DNA of 64,000 nucleotides. It comes from Opacimonas sp002292215 (GTDB lineage Bacteria; Pseudomonadota; Gammaproteobacteria; Enterobacterales; Alteromonadaceae). This document shows, in pieces, positions 33,891 through 44,600 of the stretch; positions within the stretch are counted from its first letter, which is position 1, and each line of letters starts with the position of its first letter. Where the stretch lies: NCBI GenBank assembly GCA_943846745.1, contig OX044360.1, positions 1,302,001-1,366,000 on the forward strand, read 5' to 3'. The translations under genes and the position numbers were made by a program. The notes below the pieces were generated by a model, which was given only the letters and a program-made list of their open reading frames with translations, did not search any database and was not told the origin of the DNA.

Positions 33891-34778
33891 CGCAATCAGA
33901 GCGATACCAACACTGAGCACCCATTCAATGCATGCCAGTCCGACATTGCCTTGCATGTCGACTTCTTCTTTCCAATTCAATCCAAATAATACGACACGCT
34001 TAGCAATCCCCACCACAATAGCAAGTGCCAAAGACGCCGCGACCCCACACACTAACCACCCGGTTAGATTGCTTACATAGGTTTGTGCTTCATAATTGAG
34101 TAAACTACCTGCCGTCGACACGACGATAGCGGTCGCAATCAAATTACCCGAATGTTGGATGGCTAACGCAAAATTATCTTTGCGCAACATACCTTGAAAA
34201 GAATCATTTTGATTATTACGAGCAAAGCGAATTTCATACAAACGCGTAGTTAGCAATAAAATCGCTAGCACAATAAAAAAGCCAGATAAAATCCCCACTA
34301 TCGCGTTGGTATCGTTACCGTCAACCCAATTAATCATACCATAAATAATAATCGCAGAAGCTATCGCACTAGATGCATCGACGATTGCTACTGACGTGTT
34401 ACGTTCGCGAATAGCTAACTCTTTATCAACTAAATGCAATACAATTTTGTCATGTGCGATGCGGCCGATTTTAATCAAAATGATGCCAATGGCACCAAAC
34501 AGCGTCGTCCCCATGGCTGCGACTTCAAAGCCTAGCCCAATATGTCGCCCCACCACAGCAGATAACACCATGCACAATGCCAGCATGCGACCAGCAACCG
34601 AGATCCCAAACGCGAAGTTGTCTTTTTCACCTAGCTCTTGAGTGACATTAATATCATTAGGAACGCCCGACAAAAAGCGGATTACGCCTAACAATAACAG
34701 TGCAATGGCAATATCAATGGCCAGATACGTCAATACGTTAGGCGGCAGCTCTATCAGGTGCACTAGAGTTTCTAGCAT
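33876..34778 (-). CDS. DUF350 membrane protein with two tandem repeats (YjfL-like)
   Basis: A 300-residue inner-membrane protein with about eight TM segments forming two DUF350 units. The repeat is visible in EKDNFAFGISVAGRMLALCMVLS (about 52-74) and RKDNFALAIQHSGNLIATAIVVS (about 200-222), each followed by two more helices. Function of DUF350 proteins is unknown. It is followed on the same strand, 24 bases upstream, by the GH97 gene, so the two may share a transcript. It overlaps the convergent GIY-YIG gene by 15 bases. Confidence 0.85.
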   Translation of the reverse strand: MLETLVHLIELPPNVLTYLAIDIAIALLLLGVIRFLSGVPNDINVTQELGEKDNFAFGISVAGRMLALCMVLSAVVGRHIGLGFEVAAMGTTLFGAIGIILIKIGRIAHDKIVLHLVDKELAIRERNTSVAIVDASSAIASAIIIYGMINWVDGNDTNAIVGILSGFFIVLAILLLTTRLYEIRFARNNQNDSFQGMLRKDNFALAIQHSGNLIATAIVVSTAGSLLNYEAQTYVSNLTGWLVCGVAASLALAIVVGIAKRVVLFGLNWKEEVDMQGNVGLACIEWVLSVGIALIALGLV

Positions 34779-34802
34779 ATATTACTACTTCTTTAGAGAG
34801 TT

Positions 34803-36890
34803 TTAATGATTATGCGAGATTTTAAAGCGTATAGCTACCCCGCCTGCTGCTGCTAAACGAATATTCAGTGTGTCGTTTGCGGTTACTGTTTTGGTTTCGA
34901 TGATCATATCATAGGGATTGGTTTGCCAATCTACCTTGTCGCCATCACGATAGATCTGTGCTTCATACGTGCTTTTTTTATCTAAAAACGTTAACGGCAC
35001 ATTGATTTGACGTTCATCTTCATTAGTCAATGCGCCTAAATACCAGTCATTCCCCGAGTATTGACGATGTGCTTTTTCTTTGCGAGCAAAGACCACAAAT
35101 TTACCAACCTCACCTTGTAAGGCGATGGATGTTTCCCAATCGGTAGGCACATCTTGTATAAACTGAAACGGTTTAGGTTTTGCCAGATAATTTTCTGGTA
35201 AATCGGCAGCCATTTGGATCGGACTATACACCACAACATATTGTGCTAATTGCTGCGCTAATGTGCTTAATGGACGCGTATAAGGCTTATCGCCCCACTC
35301 AGGACCGCCACCATGAACCCGCTCATAATCGAAATTAAAAATACCAGGAGTATAGTCCATTGGGCCAGCGAGCATACGAGTAAACGCAAGCAATGGCATG
35401 TGCTCTGGAGGATTTGGCGGCGCCCAACCTGAATTATATTCTTGACCCCGAGCACTTTCTCGTGAGATCCAGTTTGGGTAGGTACGACGCAATCCCGTAT
35501 CTTTGACAGATTCATGAGTGTTAATCGACAATTGATATTTAGCAGCAGTCGTCACATTATGAATAAAGTGGTTCACCACATCTTGGCTATCGGTAAACTC
35601 ATAACGCATGATCCCTTTAGCATCACGGCGTTTGAGATTTTGTCCAAAAGCAACATACCCAGTTTTGATTTGTTCTACACCCATTTTATTGTATAACGCA
35701 AAGCCAGCTTCCATCTGAGCTTCATAATTGCTGATCCCTCCGGATGTCTCATGATGCCCAATCAACTTTACTCCGGTTTTTTTACTGTGTTTATCTACCG
35801 CGTCCAGATCAAAATCAGGATATGCTTGCGTAAACGAAAATAACTCAGAATTAGCGATCCAGTCACCATCCCATCCTGTGTTCCAACCTTCGACTAGCAC
35901 ACCATCAAAGCCATACTGTGAGGCAAAATCCATATAATCCATGGTGCGTGCCGTCGTGGCGCCGTGTTTTTCACCTGAGCCCCACGTGTATTTATCAATG
36001 TGCATGCCCCACCAAATACCGATGTATTTACCAGGATTGATCCAAGATGTATCCGTTAACGCGGAAGGCTCATTTAAATTCAGTGAGATAAATGAGTTAA
36101 TCAAATCAACCGCTTCATCACCAATCGTAATGGTACGCCAAGGCGTGGTAAACGAACCGTTCTTCAGGACTTTTACGCCATCAGCACGAGGTGCTAAATC
36201 AGCAGTAAACACGCCTAATTGTTGTTTTTGTAAACTCATACCTGCGTAGTCAACCAGCGCAGCTTCATGCACAGCCACATGCGTGCCGTCTTGGTAAGCA
36301 ACTGTAAAAGGGGTATGCGCTTTATCCACTTGTTGCAAAGGGGTGGTGCGATATAAATACTCATAGCGCTCGCGACCTTGACCAGGGATCCAGTAAGCTG
36401 TTGCAAGGTGAGAATTTGCAAAATTAAATTCGGTTAATTCACGTGTAATCGCTCGCTCACCACTAGCAGGGACTTCATAGCGAAAACCAATGCCATCATT
36501 AAATGCCCGAGCACGAACAAAAAACATATTATTTGGTTGGTTTTTGTGGGTGTATTTTACGACTAACTCATTGTGCTTATCGTGAATAATACGCTGCTCA
36601 CCCCAAGGTTGTTCCCAAGAAGTATCAACTTGGTTGCGCGAGACTTCACTAATCGTAAAATCGCGATACATAGGCACAGCCGTTTTAAACAAAAAGCCTA
36701 ATTTACTTGGTTCTATTACCGCCTTATCATTAAATGACACTTGATATTGCGCGACATTATCGTTGTCGGTAAAACTCAAGACAATGGCTTTATCCGGAGA
36801 TGACACCGACAATATTTGCTGTGTCAATTGGTGTTCTTTGGCATTAACAAACCCGCTAACACTCAAAATAAACAATATAAAATAACGCAT
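34803..36890 (-). CDS. GH97 family glycoside hydrolase, SusB-like
   Basis: A 695-residue exported enzyme. Signal peptide is residues 1-17 (MRYFILFILSVSGFVNA). The family layout is an N-terminal beta-supersandwich (about 20-280), a TIM barrel (about 285-590) and a C-terminal beta-sheet domain. Catalytic candidates are E460 (NTHES) and E484 (ARGQEYN); their 24-residue spacing equals the Glu508/Glu532 pair of Bacteroides SusB. HHET (E381) lies upstream. This pattern marks the inverting alpha-glucosidase branch, not the retaining alpha-galactosidase branch that uses Asp. Calcium dependence is expected. It probably hydrolyses alpha-glucans in the periplasm. The DUF350 gene follows 24 bases downstream. 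Confidence 0.92.
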   Translation of the reverse strand: MRYFILFILSVSGFVNAKEHQLTQQILSVSSPDKAIVLSFTDNDNVAQYQVSFNDKAVIEPSKLGFLFKTAVPMYRDFTISEVSRNQVDTSWEQPWGEQRIIHDKHNELVVKYTHKNQPNNMFFVRARAFNDGIGFRYEVPASGERAITRELTEFNFANSHLATAYWIPGQGRERYEYLYRTTPLQQVDKAHTPFTVAYQDGTHVAVHEAALVDYAGMSLQKQQLGVFTADLAPRADGVKVLKNGSFTTPWRTITIGDEAVDLINSFISLNLNEPSALTDTSWINPGKYIGIWWGMHIDKYTWGSGEKHGATTARTMDYMDFASQYGFDGVLVEGWNTGWDGDWIANSELFSFTQAYPDFDLDAVDKHSKKTGVKLIGHHETSGGISNYEAQMEAGFALYNKMGVEQIKTGYVAFGQNLKRRDAKGIMRYEFTDSQDVVNHFIHNVTTAAKYQLSINTHESVKDTGLRRTYPNWISRESARGQEYNSGWAPPNPPEHMPLLAFTRMLAGPMDYTPGIFNFDYERVHGGGPEWGDKPYTRPLSTLAQQLAQYVVVYSPIQMAADLPENYLAKPKPFQFIQDVPTDWETSIALQGEVGKFVVFARKEKAHRQYSGNDWYLGALTNEDERQINVPLTFLDKKSTYEAQIYRDGDKVDWQTNPYDMIIETKTVTANDTLNIRLAAAGGVAIRFKISHNH

Positions 36891-37103
36891 GATAACCCTT
36901 TTTGATGTAATTATAATGTTAATATAAAGTACAAATAAAAATAAATAAAGCCTTTTTCTTAAACGATTAAGTTATCAACCATTTTCTCGACATGTTCGCG
37001 AGTGCATATTGCTTATTCAGTGGATTTATCGCAGTATTAGGTGGCTACCATTGTCCATTCTTTTCCATTTACTATCTTTTAATTACTTAGCTGAGCATTT
37101 TGT

Positions 37104-39998
37104 ATGAATCTAGACAACTTATTATTAGCTTCTCCAGACGCGAACTTCTCTGCAACTTTTACCGCAGAACTGCAACAAGTCATCAATATTAGCCAATTTG
37201 CCGAAGTGACCTTAGTGCAATACCCTTGGATGCTCGTTATTATTGCTGAACTACAAACGACACACGCTTCCTTAGATTCTATCGATGTACTCCAAGTCAC
37301 TCAAACCCACTTAGGTTATGCCGAACTCGCCACACTTTCCGAAATACAACAATTATCCTTACTTAGGGTGAGTCGTCATCTGGGTATGGTGATGTTTTTA
37401 TGGCGTGATGTGCTGAACCAGCAATCGATAGAAACCTCTCTAGACCTTGTTTCACGCCTCGCTGACACGTTAATCATGCAAGCTTATGACTTTGCGTATA
37501 CGGGTTTTGAGCAGCGTTATGGTACCCCAACGGATGAGCATGGACGCCAAGAGCTGTATATTTTAGGCATGGGCAAGTTAGGTGGCAAAGAACTGAATTT
37601 TTCGTCTGATATTGATTTGATTTTTACTTACCCACAAATAGGCGAATTTAGCGAGCGGCATAAACCCTTTGAGTATCAACAGTTTTTTATCAAAGTAGCA
37701 CAAAAACTCATTCACCTGCTCAACACGCAAACGACTGATGGACAAGTCTACCGCGTAGATATGCGCTTGCGTCCATTTGGCGAAAGTGGGCCTTTAGTGT
37801 TGCCATTCTCGGCAATGGATAATTATTATGAAAGCCAAGGGCGGAGCTGGGAACGCTTTGCGATGCTCAAATCGCGGATCATTAATCCGGTTCCTGCGCT
37901 GCAAGATCCAAACAAATTAGCACTTGCCAACATCATCAGACCATTTATTTATCGTCGCTATGTGGATTTTAGTATTATTGAATCTTTACGCGATTTAAAA
38001 CAAAAAATAGTCCAAGAAGTCCGTCGACGTCAACTTCATCATAATATTAAACTTGGAGCCGGAGGGATCAGAGAAGTGGAGTTTTTAGTCCAATCTTTTC
38101 AGCTCATTTATGCAGGACGCATCCCCGCCCTCAAAACAGCCTCTATATTTAGTGCCTTAGCCGTTATTGAGCAAGAAGCATTATTACCCCATGACGTCGT
38201 GCAATCTATTACCCATTGCTATCTTATTCTGCGCAAAGCTGAGCATACTCTGCAACAGTTTAATAATGCACAAACACAAACATTACCAGACACTCAGTCA
38301 GATCAAGATACTCTTGGCGCGATTATGTATGGCTACTTTGCCGATCATCCCGAGTTAAACAGCTACTGCCCCCCAGAAAAAGGGATAATGCACGGGATTG
38401 AGCAAGTACAAGGCGTTATTCATCAACATTTCAGTGTTTTTATTCAAGATGAAACGCAAGACGGCACGAAGCAAGATCAATATGATTGGAGCCACGATAT
38501 TTGGCAAGAAATCAGCCACGACCCTAGCTACTTACCAAACGTTGAGTTCGTTTGCCAGCAACTGCGACAAAGCGCGTCCCCTATTGCTAGTGAATTAGTT
38601 GAGCCAATTTTGCAGCAATTGCAACAACTCGCGACAGCGTTAAATAAAGCGCAAATAGGCGACCGTGGTGAAGCTATCTTAATTAAACTCGTCCCGGTAT
38701 TTTTAACTGAAATCAGCCAACAACCTCAAGGGCATTTACAAGCAGTACAATCCATTAGTGCACTGTTAACAGCGATTGCATCGCGTACCGCTTACCTAGA
38801 ATTGATCATGGAAAATCTCGGTGTGCGTCAACAGTTACTGCTGTTTTGTACCAAAAGTAGCTGGGTCATCGAGCATATTTGCGCCTATCCTGTTTTACTC
38901 GACGAACTGATCCATCCACAATATTTACAACACAGCGATCATGATATTCATGCCTGGCGAGAGGATTTTAATTCTGAGCTACAACAAATTTTGTTACGCA
39001 TTGAGCTCGATGATGATGAAGTCATTATGCATAGCATGCGACAATTTAAACTCGCACAGCGTTTTCGGATTGCCGCGGCGGATATCTTGGATTATTTACC
39101 CATCGCCCAAGTCAGTGACAAGTTAACGGTGCTTGCAGAAGTCCTGCTTGATGCACAAATCAAACAAGCCTGGCATCAAACCGCCCGTCGGCTTGGTGAG
39201 CCTCAAGGTTATTCGGTTGATAATATGGGGATTGGCGTGATTGCTTATGGCAAATTAGGCGGATTTGAGCTCAGTTATACATCTGATTTAGATATTGTAT
39301 TTGTCCACGATTGTGCGGGTGATGTCATGACACAAGGCGGTAAAAAGTCAGTATCAGCCCAACACTTTTATATAAAATTAATCCAACGAGTGGTCAATCT
39401 AGCTGGTACTAATTCTTTATTGGGTGATTTGTATGAAATAGATTTACGTTTGCGTCCTTCTGGTAATTCTGGACTTGTGATTTGTCATATTGATACCTTT
39501 GCCGAGTACCAACAAGATGACGCCTGGGTGTGGGAGCATCAAGCGCTATGCCGAACCCGAATGATCTTAGGTAACCAAGCCTTAACAATGAAATTTAACC
39601 AAATACGACAAGCGATCATTGGGCAAACACGAGATAGCGCACAACTGATTAATGACGTTGGTAACATGCGGCAAAAAATGCGTGATCATCTTGGTGCAAA
39701 AGATAAAGGTAGTTTGGCCGATATTGAGTTTCTCACCCAATATTGGTGTCTGTTGTTTACCGCAACCCACCCTGACATTATTCATTATTCGGATAATTTA
39801 CGACAATTAGCCGCATTGGGAGACGCGCAATTAATTCCTACCGAAGATGCGGAGCTATTGATAAATGCTTATCTGAGTTTGCGTCATCATCAACACCATG
39901 AGGCATTGCATCGAGCTAAACTCGACCAAGCACCCTATTATGCGAAACTTGAGGAACAAGTACAACGTATCTGGGAACGCACATTCGTTGATGTATAA
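37104..39998 (+). CDS. glnE: Glutamine synthetase adenylyltransferase/adenylyl-removing enzyme
   Basis: A 964-residue cytosolic enzyme that adds AMP to, and removes it from, glutamine synthetase in response to PII and glutamine. It holds two nucleotidyltransferase domains. The N-terminal (deadenylylating) one has GMGKLGGKELNFSSDIDL with metal-binding D169 and D171. The C-terminal (adenylylating) one has YGKLGGFELSYTSDLDIVF with D728 and D730. Helical regulatory segments follow each, and the Arg-rich EVEFLVQSFQL and DIEFLTQYW blocks are typical. Length is near E. coli GlnE (946). It is monocistronic. The 213-base upstream gap shows no clear promoter to me. Confidence 0.97.
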   Translation: MNLDNLLLASPDANFSATFTAELQQVINISQFAEVTLVQYPWMLVIIAELQTTHASLDSIDVLQVTQTHLGYAELATLSEIQQLSLLRVSRHLGMVMFLWRDVLNQQSIETSLDLVSRLADTLIMQAYDFAYTGFEQRYGTPTDEHGRQELYILGMGKLGGKELNFSSDIDLIFTYPQIGEFSERHKPFEYQQFFIKVAQKLIHLLNTQTTDGQVYRVDMRLRPFGESGPLVLPFSAMDNYYESQGRSWERFAMLKSRIINPVPALQDPNKLALANIIRPFIYRRYVDFSIIESLRDLKQKIVQEVRRRQLHHNIKLGAGGIREVEFLVQSFQLIYAGRIPALKTASIFSALAVIEQEALLPHDVVQSITHCYLILRKAEHTLQQFNNAQTQTLPDTQSDQDTLGAIMYGYFADHPELNSYCPPEKGIMHGIEQVQGVIHQHFSVFIQDETQDGTKQDQYDWSHDIWQEISHDPSYLPNVEFVCQQLRQSASPIASELVEPILQQLQQLATALNKAQIGDRGEAILIKLVPVFLTEISQQPQGHLQAVQSISALLTAIASRTAYLELIMENLGVRQQLLLFCTKSSWVIEHICAYPVLLDELIHPQYLQHSDHDIHAWREDFNSELQQILLRIELDDDEVIMHSMRQFKLAQRFRIAAADILDYLPIAQVSDKLTVLAEVLLDAQIKQAWHQTARRLGEPQGYSVDNMGIGVIAYGKLGGFELSYTSDLDIVFVHDCAGDVMTQGGKKSVSAQHFYIKLIQRVVNLAGTNSLLGDLYEIDLRLRPSGNSGLVICHIDTFAEYQQDDAWVWEHQALCRTRMILGNQALTMKFNQIRQAIIGQTRDSAQLINDVGNMRQKMRDHLGAKDKGSLADIEFLTQYWCLLFTATHPDIIHYSDNLRQLAALGDAQLIPTEDAELLINAYLSLRHHQHHEALHRAKLDQAPYYAKLEEQVQRIWERTFVDV

Positions 39999-40023
39999 CT
40001 TTGTACACTGACACTTCGTAGCA

Positions 40024-40614
40024 TTATAAAGCGGTACAATACTTAGCTAACGACTCTGGTGGTTGCATCGTCACAATTAACGAGCGTTTTTCAGGACATA
40101 GCAGCACATTAATCGGCTCTGCAAAATTATGTTTTATCGAGCCGCGTAAGATTTTTAGTGTACCGGCAATAGTATCATTGATTTGAAACCCACTTTTGAC
40201 AACAAAATCTTGGGGTAAATCCCAAATCACAACCAATCCCTCATTTTTTGCATAGTCATTAATAACTTTACTCAGGTGAGCATCGGTGCCAAAACTGCGA
40301 TTCTGCCGCATTCCTGCTGGATCCCTTTGGGCGTTATCGACACTAGAAGGGATCATGTTGAGACGCTGTGAAATAGACTCTAAAGGGACAGCTAAGTCAA
40401 TAACATACTCGCCATTGTCATTCATATGGGCAGCGCCAACATCATTACGGAATCGACGATAAAAATCCGATAAACTTTTTTCGATATTAGTCGCGGTTTT
40501 GGGTTTCGGATTATCTTTATTGACCTTGATTAAGGTAAAAGCCAGCACGACAATGACTATGATTAAGCCAACATAAATTAGCCAAAACTTAATTTGTGAG
40601 TTTTTTTTACCCAT
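40024..40614 (-). CDS. Membrane-anchored protein of unknown function
   Basis: A 196-residue protein. The ATG at 40614 (MGKKNSQIKFW) is chosen because an AAGGG site lies about 11 bases upstream and it gives a clean single TM anchor (about 8-30, FWLIYVGLIIVIVVLAFTLI). The rest should be periplasmic. The last 75 residues (LVVIWDLPQDFVVKSGFQ, TLKILRGSI, VLLCPEKRSLIVT) have an alternating strand/helix pattern loosely like TcpQ or secretin-N-type domains of pilus systems, a weak resemblance only. It lies 48 bases downstream of lpxL on the same strand and is convergent with glnE. Confidence 0.65.
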   Translation of the reverse strand: MGKKNSQIKFWLIYVGLIIVIVVLAFTLIKVNKDNPKPKTATNIEKSLSDFYRRFRNDVGAAHMNDNGEYVIDLAVPLESISQRLNMIPSSVDNAQRDPAGMRQNRSFGTDAHLSKVINDYAKNEGLVVIWDLPQDFVVKSGFQINDTIAGTLKILRGSIKHNFAEPINVLLCPEKRSLIVTMQPPESLAKYCTAL

Positions 40615-40662
40615 AACGTGTTTCCCTTTACTACTGCAACAATGTAATGACGTTACCCTCAT

Positions 40663-41589
40663 CTATTGGTAAAGACTAGGCTCTCCTTGCGGACGAGTTT
40701 TAAACCGTTTGTGCATCCATAAATAACTTTCAGGCTGCTCTAATATCATCTGTTCAATGCGTTGGTTTAAGTCCGTTAACGCCGCTTCATCTTCTTTATC
40801 GGCAAAATCTGCCATAGGTGGATAAAATTTTATTTTATAACCTTTTGGGGTGACTTGAGTGCTGACCATTAATGGAATGCAATTGGCACGTCTCGCAAAC
40901 ATCAACGTCGCTGCAATCGTTGCTGCTTTTTCTACTGCAAAAAAAGGCACAAACACCGCTCCACGAGAACCATAGTCTTGGTCAGGTAAATATGCACAGA
41001 CTTTCCCTTCGTCCAACGCAGTTAACAGGGCGCGAGAGCTACGCTTATCAATCAAATATTCATTCGAACGTACCCGTCCTTTGAACTGCACATAATCCAT
41101 TAGTGGATTATTATGAGGGCGATAAAATGCCACGCTTTTATGAAATAACCCTAACATTCTACAGCCAGTTTCAATATTCACATTGTGGATTGCTAATGCT
41201 AACACTCCCTTATGCTGGGCTTGAATGCTTTGAATATGTTCCATTCCTTCCACTTCAATAATTCGGCGCAAACGCCAATCTGGCCACCACCACCCTATCG
41301 CAGTTTCAAATAAGCCCATACCCGCCGTGACTAAATGCTTATCTAATAACTGACGTTGCTCTGCTGCTGGCATATCAGGAAAACACAACGCAAGGTTTTG
41401 CTGAGCAATGAAAACACGTTTTTTTGCTAATTTTTTGAGTAACCATGCATTGCCATGCGCTAATTTGCGAAGCACCGGTAACGGTAACAATGTGATGGTA
41501 AATAGTAGCCCTAAACCAAACCAAATTAACCAGTATTTAGGATGAAAAAAACTTAATAAAAAGCGCGGCTGGTGAATAGAATGAGCCAT
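40663..41589 (-). CDS. lpxL: Lipid A late acyltransferase, LpxL/LpxM-like
   Basis: A 308-residue inner-membrane enzyme adding a secondary acyl chain to the lipid A precursor. One TM helix (about 20-40) is followed by the acyltransferase fold. The catalytic HX4E motif is H-NVNI-E in LAIHNVNIETG. The substrate blocks FYRPHNNPLMD and LPDQDYGSRGAVFVPFFAVEKAA are typical of the LpxL/LpxP/LpxM family. LpxL versus LpxM cannot be decided with confidence. Length is normal. The membrane-anchored unknown gene follows in the same direction, and the hybrid kinase is divergent. Confidence 0.9.
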   Translation of the reverse strand: MAHSIHQPRFLLSFFHPKYWLIWFGLGLLFTITLLPLPVLRKLAHGNAWLLKKLAKKRVFIAQQNLALCFPDMPAAEQRQLLDKHLVTAGMGLFETAIGWWWPDWRLRRIIEVEGMEHIQSIQAQHKGVLALAIHNVNIETGCRMLGLFHKSVAFYRPHNNPLMDYVQFKGRVRSNEYLIDKRSSRALLTALDEGKVCAYLPDQDYGSRGAVFVPFFAVEKAATIAATLMFARRANCIPLMVSTQVTPKGYKIKFYPPMADFADKEDEAALTDLNQRIEQMILEQPESYLWMHKRFKTRPQGEPSLYQ

Positions 41590-41692
41590 AGATGAGGGCG
41601 TTCCCTTAATAAAAAATTATGGCTATTGTACCGCAAGTGCTTTAATTTGTGTTATACAATATATAAAGCAACTAGATGGTATATAGATAATT

Positions 41693-44600
41693 TTGAATAA
41701 TCTTCCAGTCAATCCCTATAAACAAATGCTTGATGCGTGCGCTAACGGGATTGTCAATGTCGATACCAAGGGCACGATTACCTATGCCAATGCAATGCTC
41801 CATGAATTATTTGGGTATCGCTCCCCGCACCTAATCGGTCAACCGCTGAGCATTTTACTTCCAGATAACGCTCACTCTATTCATCACGATTTTGTAACGC
41901 AGTTTATCGCTTCGGGTACTCGCCGAGCAATGGGTGCTGGGAATGTATTTTCAGGTAAACATGCCAATGGTGAACTCATTGACGTCACCATTTCATTAGA
42001 AAAAATACAATATGAAGGTCGCGCCTCAGTCATTGCGACTATTATGGAAGCCTCAAGGCAGAAAGCTACCGAATCAACGAATGACTTGCTCGCTCTAGTC
42101 ACCGAGATGTCTGATAGCTCGATTATGATGACTAATGACCAGTGTCATATTGTATGGGTGAATCATGCCGCAAGCGAACTTTCCGGTTACACCAGCCAGC
42201 AACTGCATGGTAAACATCCGTTATTTCGGATTAATACTGATAGCAATATGTCGGAAATTAAACGCTTAAGAAGCGCCTTGAGTAGTGCTGAAACATATCA
42301 AGGGGAACTGCTTCTATCCAAAGCAAACGGGCGTCATTATTGGATAAAATTACAAGCTAAACCCATCAGGCTTGACAATGGTAAGAACGGTTTTATTTTT
42401 ATCGAAAGTGATATCTCCTCTCGTAAAAGTGTTGAAAACAAACTTCGCGCCAAAAATAATTTACAACGAGCTATATTAGATAGCGCCCAACAAATCATCA
42501 TTTCAACCGATATTAACGGTAAAGTTGCCACATTTAACAATTATGCAGCCGAACAATTAGGCTGGCAAAGCTTTGAGGTCATTGGGCATAGTTCGATGGA
42601 TACGTTTATAGAATTACCTGAATATGCACGATTTGCAGAGCATATCAGTCAAATTCTAGGGCAAGATATTCCACATGATTATAACTCATTTCATTTAGCG
42701 ACCACACAACTGCAACGTGTTGAATATGATTTTATATTTAAAACTCGTCAGTATGACGACTTGACCATTGCGTTAACAATTACCGCCTTATTCGACCGCT
42801 CAGGAAATCTTGATGGCTACTTATACATGGGTCGCGATATTACCCAGATTAAGGAATTAGAAGCCCAAACCAAACGTCACCAGCAAACGTTGGAAGCCAC
42901 ATCACAAATTGCGCGTTTAGGCGGATGGGAATTGGACATTATCAAAAATGAGATATTTTGGTCAAATGAGGTATACCGTATACATGAACTGCCTTTACAT
43001 GAAAAAGTAGTCATTGAAGACGCTATTAATTTTTATGCCCCAGAAGTCCAGCCCATTATCACCAATGCGATTAATCTGGCAATCTCAGAAGGCACACCTT
43101 GGGATTTACAACTGCCTTTTATTACTGCTAAAAATAATCATATTTGGGTCCGTGCGATGGGTTTTGCTGAGCATGTTAATGGTCAAGCCATTCGCTTAAA
43201 AGGCACATTTCAAGATATCACAGCGATAAAAGAAGTTGAACACAGAGCGACTGAATCCAGTAAAGCTAAAAGCCAGTTCCTCGCGAATATGAGTCATGAA
43301 ATCCGCACGCCGATTAACGGTATTATTGGCATGAATGAACTCTTACAGCTTACCCCGTTAACCCCTCAACAAGCCGGGTTTTCGCAAGCCATTCAACAAA
43401 GTAGTGAGGCATTATTGCACCTCATTAACGATATTCTAGATTTTTCTAAAATCGAAGCAGGTAAACTAAAAATAAATCCACAATATTGTGAATTAGCGCA
43501 AATACTCGATGAGTTATACACAGAAATTCAGCCTTTACTCACAAAGAAATCCCTTACTTTACATATTTTACCTGTTCCAATCACACACCTAACTACAGAC
43601 CCATTAAGATTGCGCCAAATCTTAATGAATTTATGTGTTAATGCGATTAAGTTTACCGAAGCAGGTAAGATTACCTTGTCTTTTTTACAAAGCCAAACTA
43701 ATCGACTCAACATCACAGTAACGGATACAGGTTCAGGCATCCCGGATGAGCAAGTCGCTTTATTATTTCAAGAATTCACTCAACTTGATGCTACGTCGAC
43801 TCGCTCGGTTGGGGGAACCGGGCTTGGCCTCACTATATCCAAACAGCTCGTTACCTTACTCGGTGGTGAAATCGGATTTAACCCCGAATATAGATCTGGT
43901 GCTGAGTTTTGGTTTACTATTGATACTCATTTAGATACTGCAGTGGCGTCCACTCAAATAGCATATAAGCAACACACATTATTAGTGGTGGGCGATCCGA
44001 GTTATTTGGCACAGTTGACTGCACATATCAGCATTGATCATTATCACATTCAATTAGTAGAAAATGCACATACTTGCATGAAATTTTTACACGAACAGCT
44101 CTTAAATAAAGACTTTAAAGCCGTGTTTATTGCGCAAGATATCTCAGGTATATCAGGGGTCGAGTTAGTCAAAGCCATTCGCGCTCAAGACATGTTCGAT
44201 GGATTGTACTTGTTTTTACTTGATGCACAATTATCCGAAAGCGCCATATCCAACTTACATCACACCGGACTTAATGGTTATTTTAGCGATTTTGCACAAC
44301 AAAACATGTTGACACATATTCTAATTAAAATGCAAAACCCGCGCATTACTCCCTCATCGATGCCTTTTTATACGCAGCAATCTCATCAGTCTGCGGACAT
44401 ACAAGTATTACTCGTTGAAGATAATGAAATCAATCAAGCTGTCGCGATACACATGCTTGAAAATTTATCTATTGGTGTAGATATAGCTAATGATGGCGTC
44501 GAAGCACTGAGTTTATTAGCACGTCAAAACAGTCGATATCACGCAATCTTAATGGACTGCCAGATGCCTAAACTAGATGGTTATGAAACCACTAAATTGA

